A stretch of DNA of 64,000 nucleotides from Salimicrobium album (lineage in GTDB: Bacteria > Bacillota > Bacilli > Bacillales > Halobacillaceae), in contig NZ_FNOS01000001.1 of NCBI RefSeq assembly GCF_900107115.1, positions 186,001-250,000 of the forward strand, read 5' to 3'. The notes below the pieces were generated by a model. The model saw only the letters and a list, made by a program, of their open reading frames with translations. It ran no database searches and was not told where the DNA came from. The position numbers and the translations under genes were made by a program. Of this stretch, positions 52,044-58,912 are shown in pieces (the first letter of the stretch is position 1; the number at the start of each line of letters is the position of its first letter).

Positions 52044-52334
52044 TCAATCCTGGTCTCGGCTTTTTTCAAGAATTTCTCTCTCTTTTTCGGTCAGCTCATT
52101 GTAATACTGGACTCCGAACTGGGACCCCTCCGATACCATTTTCGAGTTTTGGAGATTGTCCGCTTCCGGTTCGCCGGCTTCCTGTATCGGCATATCACTC
52201 AGATCGTTTGATTTTTTGCTTAACTGACTCACTTTAGAAGTCATTTGAGTTCTCCGCTCTTCATCATACATGAGATATGCAGCAGCTCCACCTGTGATCG
52301 CTCCTGCCAAAGCCAGCTTCCATCGCTTTCTCAT
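52044..52334 (-). CDS. Small hypothetical protein with N-terminal membrane segment (YtxH-like)
   Basis: 96 residues. A basic start (MRKRWK) is followed by a glycine-rich hydrophobic stretch (LALAGAITGGAAAYLMY), then a long polar, probably disordered or helical region. This plan resembles YtxH-type general-stress proteins, but the similarity is only in layout. GGTGG lies close to the ATG. B. subtilis has ylaJ and ylaK at this place, and this protein is neither. Function unknown. Confidence 0.6.
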   Translation of the reverse strand: MRKRWKLALAGAITGGAAAYLMYDEERRTQMTSKVSQLSKKSNDLSDMPIQEAGEPEADNLQNSKMVSEGSQFGVQYYNELTEKEREILEKSRDQD

Positions 52335-52465
52335 CTTACCACCCTTTCCTTTAGTGCTACATATAATCTTACCCTATTATACACCATTCAAACTTTTAAA
52401 AAACAGCTTCTTTTGAGGAGAAAATATTCAACTGCTGTGATACAATCAGTGAAGAGGTGAGTAGT

Positions 52466-52669
52466 ATGAGAGTACAATGTGTTATATGTGAACATATAGA
52501 ATCCATCGACAGTAAAAGTCTTCAGGCTAAAAGACTCCGCAATCGCAGGAATTCCACATATATGTGCCAGACGTGCCATGACCGCATCGCCGACAATACT
52601 GCTAAACGGGTCAATTCAGGTAACTTCATTTTCCGTCGCGAGATAAAAAACGAACACTATCTCTCCTGA
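52466..52669 (+). CDS. ylaI: YlaI family zinc-ribbon-like protein (DUF2197)
   Basis: 67-residue protein with two CxxC pairs (C5/C8 and C34/C37) that should bind zinc, separated by the conserved IESIDSKSLQAKRLRNRR and STYMC segments. Matches YlaI of B. subtilis in size and motif. Function unknown. The ATG at 52466 follows GAGGTGA; the frame opens at a GTG three codons earlier within the ribosome binding site. Confidence 0.88.
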   Translation: MRVQCVICEHIESIDSKSLQAKRLRNRRNSTYMCQTCHDRIADNTAKRVNSGNFIFRREIKNEHYLS

Positions 52670-52676
52670 TCCCCGT

Positions 52677-52711
52677 AAAAAAAGCCCTCTCCCGCCTGGA
52701 GAAGGCTTTTT
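52677..52711. terminator. Bidirectional terminator between ylaI and ylaH
   Basis: AAAAAGCC plus TCTCC arm paired with GGAGA plus GGCTTTTT, one bulge each side, T runs on both strands; convergent genes abut it. Confidence 0.85.
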
Positions 52712-53080
52712 CTATGCCTGATTACCGTTTCTCTCTCTGGAGAGCCTCAATCTGTAAAGACCCAGAACCACTGCAGTTACAATTAGACTTTCCGCCAGCG
52801 GTAAGTTTAACCCGAGCATAAGCGTCAACAGAAAAGTACCGATAACAAGAACTGTATAGACCACGACGTTTTTAAGTAATGGCAGCTTCTTAGCGAAACC
52901 GAGCTTGAAAGTGATTACAGTCAATATGACTATAGTAAGGTATAACCAGAAGAAGCTTTGGAATAAAGATGCAGCTTCGCCTGCATTGTTAAGGTTTATC
53001 TCAGGACCGAGACCTCTGAAAAAGAAATCGGCCACCGGCCATAAATCTTCAGGAACTGTCAGTGTTGGTGATGCCTGCAT
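52712..53080 (-). CDS. ylaH: YlaH-like membrane protein
   Basis: 122-residue protein with three hydrophobic segments (about 42-60, 72-92 and 95-110) and the conserved SLFQSFFWLYLTIVILTVITFKLGFAKKLPLLKNVVVYTVLVIGTF. It matches the YlaH-like family in layout and neighbourhood. Function unknown. In B. subtilis typA (ylaG) lies between ylaH and ylaF; here the two are separated by only about 115 bases. Confidence 0.82.
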   Translation of the reverse strand: MQASPTLTVPEDLWPVADFFFRGLGPEINLNNAGEAASLFQSFFWLYLTIVILTVITFKLGFAKKLPLLKNVVVYTVLVIGTFLLTLMLGLNLPLAESLIVTAVVLGLYRLRLSRERNGNQA

Positions 53081-53195
53081 GTTGCTTCCCCCTCAAAGTT
53101 ATCTTCACTCATCATACTAAATATTTGCAGCTGTGCCAATTGTTTAAGTTACGATTAATTTGTTTTATACTAATATTGGAATCGAGGTGAGAATA

Positions 53196-53354
53196 TTGAG
53201 GAATATCTTATTGGCGACTGCTGTAATCTTGTGTTTCGTGTTTACGGGCTTCTCTATAGCTATAGAACTTTTCTGGCTGGCTGCTCTGTTTTTCGTTGCA
53301 GGAGGCGGAATTATGGGTTATGGAATCAAAATCAACAAAAATGAGAATACATAA
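53196..53354 (+). CDS. Small two-helix membrane protein (YlaF-like)
   Basis: 52-residue protein with two hydrophobic segments (about 3-20 and 23-43) and a basic C-terminus (GYGIKINKNENT). The start is taken as a TTG at 53196 because GAGGTG lies 6 bases upstream; a frame from 53160 has no ribosome binding site. Size and place suggest YlaF of B. subtilis, but short membrane proteins are hard to assign. A weak GGCGTT/AACGCC hairpin lies just downstream. Confidence 0.65.
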   Translation: MRNILLATAVILCFVFTGFSIAIELFWLAALFFVAGGGIMGYGIKINKNENT

Positions 53355-53437
53355 TCTTCACCCCTGGCGTTGACCGGTCCGGAAACGCCGCGGTCTCAAA
53401 AACGCTCTTCCCGGATTACCAATTCATCAATATATAA

Positions 53438-53466
53438 AAGGGCCGGCCAGTTTATGGCCGACCCTT
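53438..53466 (-). terminator. Rho-independent terminator after the suhB-like gene
   Basis: Minus strand 12-bp stem AAGGGTCGGCCA/TGGCCGGCCCTT (one G-T pair), 5-base loop, short T run, 20 bases after the stop. Confidence 0.8.
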
Positions 53467-53486
53467 GGTATGTTGGAGGTTTTTCA

Positions 53487-54287
53487 TTATTTCTTAAGGT
53501 TGATATAGTTCTCCACCGTTTCCCCGTGTATATTCCCTCTTGCAGCACACACACTCGTACGATCCATCATGGACAGAGACCGGTTATCTCCTGTCGTTAC
53601 TACGCCTCCTACTTCTTCAACGAGCACTTTGCCTGCGGCTATATCCCACGGCATAAGGCTCATAGTCACGTATCCGTCAAGGACCCCTTCAGCAAGAAAG
53701 GCAAATTCCAGAGCCGCCGACCCGTAGGATCTCGTGCTTCTGAGACTTTTCACCAGTTCCCTTATACCCGATGCTTCCACAAGCGTGTTCTCTTCCAGGA
53801 GCCACGTTGTATTCAATGAAAATATAGAACGCTTCAAAGGTTCTGTAGTCGAAAGCTGAGGAAGACGATTACCGTTTTTGTAAGCCCCTTCTCCTTTTAC
53901 GGCACTGTAAAGCACGTCATTCATTACATCATAAATCAAACCGATTTTGCCCGTGCCGTCTTCATACACCCCTATCGAAATCGCAAAGTTCCTCTGCTGA
54001 TGGACGAAATTCATAGTTCCATCGATAGGGTCTACAATCCATACGACTCCTTCAAGGTCGGAGATGTCGTCCCCCATCCCCTCTTCACTGAATATTCTGT
54101 GATCCGGAAATTGATTTCTGATTTTATCGGCAAAAAACTTTTCAGTCTGCTGATCCATCTGCGTTACAAGATCGTCCGGTGTTGATTTCGTATCTATTTG
54201 CAGAGGTTCGTTAATATTTGCTCTGATGTCTTCTCCTGCTTCGAGAACCCAGGATCTGGCGTACTGCAGTATTTGTTTAGTGTCCAT
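53487..54287 (-). CDS. suhB: Inositol monophosphatase family protein
   Basis: Mg-dependent, lithium-sensitive-type phosphatase of 266 residues, counterpart of YktC of B. subtilis. Metal and catalytic residues are E68/E69 in FSEEGMGDD, D86, D89 and T91 in WIVDPIDGTMNF, and the aspartate in MPWDIAAGKVLVEEVGG. The substrate may be inositol phosphate or another sugar phosphate or PAP; family members vary. The symbol marks the family and not a proven role. It lies divergently from yktB, as in B. subtilis. Confidence 0.9.
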   Translation of the reverse strand: MDTKQILQYARSWVLEAGEDIRANINEPLQIDTKSTPDDLVTQMDQQTEKFFADKIRNQFPDHRIFSEEGMGDDISDLEGVVWIVDPIDGTMNFVHQQRNFAISIGVYEDGTGKIGLIYDVMNDVLYSAVKGEGAYKNGNRLPQLSTTEPLKRSIFSLNTTWLLEENTLVEASGIRELVKSLRSTRSYGSAALEFAFLAEGVLDGYVTMSLMPWDIAAGKVLVEEVGGVVTTGDNRSLSMMDRTSVCAARGNIHGETVENYINLKK

Positions 54288-54508
54288 TAAATGAGCTCCT
54301 TTTACACCTGTGTTATCTTCAATGTTACCAAAAGCCGCTGATCTTCACACGGATTTCAGTTGCATATCGTGGCGAGGCCCCTTCTTTAGCGGAAAGTGGG
54401 CTTTAGACACAGTACCCCTGAATTCTTTCTAATAATCTTCCCCTCCATTAAATTTTTACCATTATCTGTGTTAAACTTTGGATTGTTACTATAAAATGAG
54501 GTGATACT

Positions 54509-55132
54509 ATGAACGGGTTCAACGGTTTTTCCGAAAAAGATTTTGACGTTTTTTCTATTGAAGGTTTGGAGAACAGAATGGAAGCGCTCCGATTCCGGCT
54601 TTCTCCGAAACTGGAAGAAATTGCCTATGAACTTCAACCGGCGATTTCTGCTGAAACAGGAGAGGAGATGTACGTCCACGTAGCGAAACATGCCCGCAGA
54701 AGCAAAAACCCTCCAAATGACACATGGGCGGCGATCGCAAATAATAAACGCGGGTACAAGAAACTTCCCCATTTCCAGATCGGTCTCTGGGGAAACAACG
54801 TTTTTCTTTGGCTGGCATTTATTTATGAGCTTCCCGACAAAGAAAGAATAGCGGAAGCTTTTCTGGAAGATTCCGATTTCCTGAAGTCCGAAATCCCTGA
54901 TCATTACGTACTATCCAAAGATCACACAAAAAACGAGGCCTTCGCATACAATGCAGAGAACTTATCGGAAACACTTCACCGTTTCCGGGATGTAAAAAAA
55001 GGGGAGTTTCTCGTAGGGCGCCGCTTTTCTTCAGACGATGATTTATTAAAGGACGGCAATGCTTTTATCAATGAGGCTCAAAAAACGTTTGAAACTCTGC
55101 TACCACTGTACAAAAAGGCAATGAACATCTAA
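54509..55132 (+). CDS. yktB: YktB family protein (DUF1054)
   Basis: 207-residue cytoplasmic protein with the conserved N-terminal NGFNGFSEKDFDVFSIEGLENRMEALR, the middle MYVHVAKHARRSKNPPNDTWAAIANNKRGYKKLPHFQIGLW, and FLVGRRF near the end. The family structure is known but the activity is not. GAGGTGA lies before the ATG. It converges with yktA over a shared terminator. Confidence 0.92.
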   Translation: MNGFNGFSEKDFDVFSIEGLENRMEALRFRLSPKLEEIAYELQPAISAETGEEMYVHVAKHARRSKNPPNDTWAAIANNKRGYKKLPHFQIGLWGNNVFLWLAFIYELPDKERIAEAFLEDSDFLKSEIPDHYVLSKDHTKNEAFAYNAENLSETLHRFRDVKKGEFLVGRRFSSDDDLLKDGNAFINEAQKTFETLLPLYKKAMNI

Positions 55133-55134
55133 TA

Positions 55135-55167
55135 AATGTGAAGGGCCAAAGAAGGTCCCTTCACATT
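55135..55167. terminator. Shared terminator between convergent yktB and yktA
   Basis: AATGTGAAGGG paired with CCCTTCACATT around an 11-base centre. The right arm overlaps the yktA stop codon. Confidence 0.8.
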
Positions 55168-55430
55168 TTAATATAATTGACACCGTCCCGGCCGGACTCT
55201 TTGACTACATGATAAGGAGAATATTCCGAAACTTGTTCAAATTGCCTGAACAAAGTTTTTTCTTCGCTTTTTGAAGGCACTATCTGTTTAAAACGCGCAT
55301 AAGCGAGCTTAAGATCTTCTTTCTTTACACCTTCTTCATAAGCTTTCTCAACCAGGCTGTAAAAATTCACAACGTCTATAATTTCTTCCTTCGACCAGTA
55401 CTCCTCATCAATAGGGTAAGTATAGCCCAT
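55161..55430 (-). CDS. yktA: UPF0223 family protein (YktA)
   Basis: 89-residue helical protein with the conserved start YPIDEEYWSKEEIIDVVNFYSLVEKAYEEGV and the FKQIVPSKSEEKTLFRQFE segment. Function unknown. Its GGAGGTGA ribosome binding site is formed by the last codons of the upstream monooxygenase-like gene, so the two are probably co-translated. Confidence 0.92.
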   Translation of the reverse strand: MGYTYPIDEEYWSKEEIIDVVNFYSLVEKAYEEGVKKEDLKLAYARFKQIVPSKSEEKTLFRQFEQVSEYSPYHVVKESGRDGVNYIKM

Positions 55431-55436
55431 TAGAAT

Positions 55437-56393
55437 TCACCTCCACTTTTCACTTATGTATTCCGCTTCTGAAATAATTTCATCGAATAATTTCCGTACA
55501 CTTAACACTTCACTGATTCTTGCCGAAACCTGGCCAGCCCACCCGAAACCTTCCTGCTCGATTCCTTCGTAAATGTACTTCTTATTAGCTTCCCCTGAAA
55601 TATAATCTTTCATTTTATCGTAATCGGCTCCTTCTTCTTCCAGCGAAAGAATTCGTTCGGTCCATGTATTTGCAAGCGCCCGTGCCGGAGAGCCGAGAGA
55701 CCTTTTGATAACTGCAGTATCGTCCGTACCTGCGCTCACTATTTTGTCCTTATAAGCCTCGTGAGCGTGCACACATTCTTCCGTAGCAATAAACCTTGTA
55801 CCCATCTCGATACCCTCTGCCCCAAGAGCCAGAGCTGCCATCAGCCCGCGACCGTCCGAAATGCCGCCGGAGGAAATTACAGGTATGGAGACTGCATCCA
55901 CAACTTCCGGGGTCAATACAAATGTCCCTGTATCTGAACGCCCTATGTGACCTCCACCTTCCTGTCCCACCACCATAACGGCGTCGGCACCTAGTTCTTC
56001 GGCTTTTACGGCCTGACGTTTTGCAGCTACAAGTACTATTTTTTTGATCGCAGTACCTTTAAGCAATTCCAGAACGCCTTTTGGATTACCACCTGTTACT
56101 GAAACGACAGGTACTTCTTCTTCCACTGCCACTTTCACCATATCCTCGTACGGGCGGCCATGGTTCCCGATGGCAAAATTTACACCGAATGGAAAATCGG
56201 TTTTTTCTCTCGTTTTTTCTATTTCTTTCCTCAGCTCTTCGGGAGATTCCAGACTCATCGCGGTGATCTGTCCGAGACCTCCGGCACTGGAAACGGCAGA
56301 AGCAAGTTCCGAATAAGCCAGGTAAGCAAGTCCTCCCTGGATGATCGGATATCGTATACCCAATAAATCTGTAACTTTCGTATTCCAATCCAT
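55437..56393 (-). CDS. Nitronate monooxygenase / 2-nitropropane dioxygenase-like FMN protein
   Basis: 318-residue TIM-barrel flavoprotein. Family pieces are GIRYPIIQGGLAYLAYSELASAVSSAGGLGQI, the phosphate-binding GADAVMVVGQEGGGHIGR, VISSGGISDGRGLMAALALGAEGIEMGTRFIAT. The family includes nitronate monooxygenases and the enoyl-ACP reductase FabK; the catalytic histidine region (GHIGR) occurs in both, so the substrate cannot be fixed. GGGAGGG precedes the ATG. It heads a unit with yktA. Confidence 0.85.
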   Translation of the reverse strand: MDWNTKVTDLLGIRYPIIQGGLAYLAYSELASAVSSAGGLGQITAMSLESPEELRKEIEKTREKTDFPFGVNFAIGNHGRPYEDMVKVAVEEEVPVVSVTGGNPKGVLELLKGTAIKKIVLVAAKRQAVKAEELGADAVMVVGQEGGGHIGRSDTGTFVLTPEVVDAVSIPVISSGGISDGRGLMAALALGAEGIEMGTRFIATEECVHAHEAYKDKIVSAGTDDTAVIKRSLGSPARALANTWTERILSLEEEGADYDKMKDYISGEANKKYIYEGIEQEGFGWAGQVSARISEVLSVRKLFDEIISEAEYISEKWR

Positions 56394-56462
56394 AATATCC
56401 CTCCCTGCTTCAAGTGTAGCATAAACTGACCGCAGGTATTACCGCTCTGCAATCTCACAAAT

Positions 56463-56490
56463 TAAAAACCGCCGGGCAGCCCGGCGGTTT
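56463..56490 (-). terminator. Terminator of the SR1-like RNA
   Basis: Minus strand 10-bp stem AACCGCCGGG/CCCGGCGGTT with a 3-base loop and TTTAATTT behind it, 13 bases after the SR1P stop codon. Confidence 0.88.
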
Positions 56491-56502
56491 CTGGAAGATA
56501 GA

Positions 56503-56607
56503 TTATTTCGAGTTGCAAGTAGGACAAGTACCGTAAAGAGTCGAAACCTTTTCGTCCTCGTAGTGCTCGATGACTCTCTGACAATCCTGACAAACAATTG
56601 TACCCAT
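56503..56607 (-). CDS. GapA-binding peptide SR1P
   Basis: 34-residue peptide read directly from the minus strand, beginning MGTIVCQDC and containing IEHYEDEKVSTLYGTC. Two CxxC pairs (C6/C9 and C28/C31) suggest zinc binding. The sequence closely follows the SR1P family, whose B. subtilis member binds glyceraldehyde-3-phosphate dehydrogenase GapA and promotes its interaction with RNase J1. AAAGGA lies 10 bases before the ATG. Slightly shorter at the C-terminus than the B. subtilis peptide of about 39 residues. Confidence 0.88.
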   Translation of the reverse strand: MGTIVCQDCQRVIEHYEDEKVSTLYGTCPTCNSK

Positions 56608-56630
56608 TTCTCATCCATCCTTTCTATTTT

Positions 56631-56645
56631 TGGTATCGCTTTCAA
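56631..56645 (-). promoter_or_regulatory. Catabolite-responsive element (cre) inside the SR1-like transcript
   Basis: TTGAAAGCGATACCA on the minus strand fits the CcpA consensus WTGNAANCGNWNNCW at every defined position. It lies about 3-17 bases downstream of the expected start point, a position typical of repression. Confidence 0.75.
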
Positions 56646-56654
56646 TGTAATTTT

Positions 56655-56683
56655 ATTATATGTGTTAATACTGCTTTCGTCAA
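56655..56683 (-). promoter_or_regulatory. SigA-type promoter of the SR1-like RNA
   Basis: Minus strand TTGACG (56683-56678), 17-base spacer, perfect TATAAT (56660-56655). Confidence 0.85.
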
Positions 56684-56774
56684 CAGTATAGTATATCTTT
56701 TTTATAAAAATGTCATACTAATAAAAGCGGTTAAAATATTCTATTTACAAAAAGGGTTAAAGGAGGAATTTCAT

Positions 56775-56815
56775 AAAAAAACTTCCGCCGTTTATTAATG
56801 ATAAATCGGCGGAAG
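56775..56815 (-). terminator. Rho-independent terminator after the polysaccharide deacetylase gene
   Basis: Minus strand CTTCCGCCG stem, AT-rich 16-base loop, CGGCGGAAG, seven T residues. Confidence 0.88.
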
Positions 56816-56850
56816 CAATCCCTGAAAACTGAAATTCGGCACCTTCCCTC

Positions 56851-57684
56851 TTAAGGTAGTTTGATCTGGGCGGGGTCAAGCAATGTATAACCTTTCTCTC
56901 TTAAACCTGAAATGATATCGTTCAAAGCTTTGTTCGTCCATTCGCGATCGTGCATTAACAGATTAGCCCCGTCACGCAGCAACGGTGTATTGACCATAAT
57001 ATCAGCAAGGCTTGAGGCATCTGTATACTCCTCGTTCCAGTCATAGCCATATGTCCAATTCATAAGGAGCATCCCCTCTTCCTTAACGAGCTGCTCGGAG
57101 TACTCTGTATTCTGCCCGAACGGAGCGCGAAAGAAATCAGGGCGCTTTCCGATGATTTCCTCGATTTGATCACTTACTCCTACAATTTGTTCATACTGCT
57201 CTTCTTCTGTCAGGTCCTGCAAAGAAGCATGGGTTTCCGTATGGTTACCGATAGGAAAACCCAGGTCGTGGATCTTTTTAAGTGTGTTCTTTTCCTCCTC
57301 AGTATCCAGAAAATGGCCATTAACAAAAAAGATAGCAGGAGCTTCTTTTTCTTTCAGTTTTTTAGCCATTTCAAGTGCGTGCTCATCCGGAGCGTCATCA
57401 ATTGTGAGAAGCGCTACTTTACTCTCGCCTTCCGCCGCCGGAGCAAATGACCAGTCTTCCTGCAGAACATACTTATCACCGGCAGTTTCCTCTTTCTTCT
57501 CGCGTTTTTCCTCATCTTTCTCTTTTTTCTTTTCGGCTTCACTTGTCTCTTTCGCTTTTCCTTGTTTGTCTTCCTGGTTCTGTTCATTCTTCTCCTGGCT
57601 TTCGCCGGTGCCTGACGTAGCGTCACCGGTGCTGCTGCAGGCTGAAAGTAATAGAAAAATCACCACCATTAACCTTTTTTTCAT
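56851..57684 (-). CDS. Polysaccharide deacetylase family lipoprotein
   Basis: Predicted surface-anchored carbohydrate esterase 4 enzyme. The 277-residue protein has a lipoprotein signal (LLSAC, C16), a long Glu/Lys linker (about residues 20-70) that could span the cell wall, and a NodB homology domain with motif 1 TIDDAPD (D96/D97), motif 2 HTETH (H148 and H152, metal ligands), motif 3 RAPFG (186-190), motif 4 YDWNEEYTD and motif 5 LLMHD. Motif 1 departs from the usual TFDDG. Substrate (peptidoglycan or other glycan) unknown. It has its own terminator. Confidence 0.9.
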   Translation of the reverse strand: MKKRLMVVIFLLLSACSSTGDATSGTGESQEKNEQNQEDKQGKAKETSEAEKKKEKDEEKREKKEETAGDKYVLQEDWSFAPAAEGESKVALLTIDDAPDEHALEMAKKLKEKEAPAIFFVNGHFLDTEEEKNTLKKIHDLGFPIGNHTETHASLQDLTEEEQYEQIVGVSDQIEEIIGKRPDFFRAPFGQNTEYSEQLVKEEGMLLMNWTYGYDWNEEYTDASSLADIMVNTPLLRDGANLLMHDREWTNKALNDIISGLREKGYTLLDPAQIKLP

Positions 57685-57824
57685 TTTGAATCCTCCTGTC
57701 TAAATATGTAATATCCTATAATTATAGTACAGTTTCCCCATATTCACTATTAATATAAGAAGATTTGTATTATAATATGGAATCGTGACTTATCGAGACG
57801 CTATTTGAAGGTGGTCTTTTTCAA

Positions 57825-58889
57825 ATGATGCAGTTTTTGAAGCGGTTTAACTTGTTTGGAGGGCGTACGGTAAAAACCGGGATATCGGTGTTTATTACGG
57901 CACTAATCTGTTCTTTTTTCGATCTGCCTGTCATTTTTGCCGTCATTACTGCTGTAGTAACGATTGAACATACAGTGGTAGCCTCTATCAGGAAAGCGGC
58001 TGTGCGCTTTCCGGCCGCTGCAATAGGGGCACTGATTGCGGTAATGATGTATTCGATGTTTGACAAAGGAGCCCTTGCTTATGGGCTCGCAGCAATGTTA
58101 ACGATTGGGATATGTCATAAGCTGAAACTCGATGACGGTATTACTGTTGCAACGATTACTGCAATAGCCATGATCCCTGATTTCGGGGACAACGAAATTG
58201 TTTCGTTTATAGTAAGGTTGGGTACTACATCTATTGGTATCGTCGTTTCCACTCTTGTGAATTTCTTTCTACTCCCTCCCAACTATACTACTACGATTCT
58301 GAAAAATCTTTACATGATGAACAGAACCGCCAGCCAGCTGCTTCGTAAAATCCTGCTCGATGTTACGGACGAATCCAGGCAGAAGACTTCCTTCCTTAGG
58401 CGGTTGCACCGTCAGCTTACTACCAGACTCGAGCGTACGGAAGTTCTCCTGAATTTCCAACGCGAAGAGTGGAAGTACCACAGACATTCAAGGGGCGATT
58501 TGAAACAGCTTGTGTATGTGAAAGAACACTTGTCGTTGATGCACCAGATTGTGTATCAGCTCGGTAATATGCTTTATGCCCGCGAGACTACACCTTCATT
58601 TGATGAAAACGAAAAAGAATTGATTTTGTACCTTGGGAAACTTTATGCCCAGGTGATTACAGACAAAACTCACACAATAAGTGAGGAGCAATTCAAACTC
58701 GTCGAAGACCTCGATCAGCGTCTCTGGGAATGGAGAGAACATCACATTGAGCAGAGATATGGATATCGTCATCATTTCGTCGCGGAAGTAGTGCTTATTT
58801 ATGAATTATTGTCTTTTCATGACGTTCTCGAAGAAATGCACCTGTTGACGAAAAAGCACGAAGACCATATCATCACTTATGATGATTAA
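57825..58889 (+). CDS. Aromatic acid exporter family protein (FUSC/ArAE type)
   Basis: 354-residue protein whose N-terminal half has about five hydrophobic segments (residues about 15-150), starting with NLFGGRTVKTGISVFITALICSFFDLPVIFAVITAVVTIEHTVVASIRKA. The C-terminal half is cytoplasmic and charged, with several His-rich helices (KYHRHSRGDLK, EHHIEQRYGYRHHF). This is the layout of bacillary ArAE_1 proteins, whose substrates are unknown. GGTGG lies 10 bases before the ATG. The BCCT gene follows after about 20 bases, so the two are probably one transcript. Confidence 0.85.
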   Translation: MMQFLKRFNLFGGRTVKTGISVFITALICSFFDLPVIFAVITAVVTIEHTVVASIRKAAVRFPAAAIGALIAVMMYSMFDKGALAYGLAAMLTIGICHKLKLDDGITVATITAIAMIPDFGDNEIVSFIVRLGTTSIGIVVSTLVNFFLLPPNYTTTILKNLYMMNRTASQLLRKILLDVTDESRQKTSFLRRLHRQLTTRLERTEVLLNFQREEWKYHRHSRGDLKQLVYVKEHLSLMHQIVYQLGNMLYARETTPSFDENEKELILYLGKLYAQVITDKTHTISEEQFKLVEDLDQRLWEWREHHIEQRYGYRHHFVAEVVLIYELLSFHDVLEEMHLLTKKHEDHIITYDD

Positions 58890-58912
58890 AAACAGGAAAG
58901 GATGAAAGCTTG

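Larger units (their letters stand above)
56463..56648 (-). ncRNA. SR1-like dual-function small RNA
   Basis: Predicted transcript of about 185 bases from a near-consensus promoter (TTGACG, 17 bases, TATAAT) to the 56463-56490 terminator, close to the roughly 205-base SR1 of B. subtilis. It encodes the SR1P peptide, and it sits in the pdhD-yktA neighbourhood where I recall sr1 lying in B. subtilis. In that species SR1 base-pairs with ahrC mRNA and its peptide binds GapA. Whether the base-pairing role is kept here cannot be judged from this window. Confidence 0.75.

Noticed and set aside
54386-54904. Minus-strand open frame of 172 codons
   Set aside because: Antisense to yktB, which has a clear family identity, ribosome binding site and terminator.
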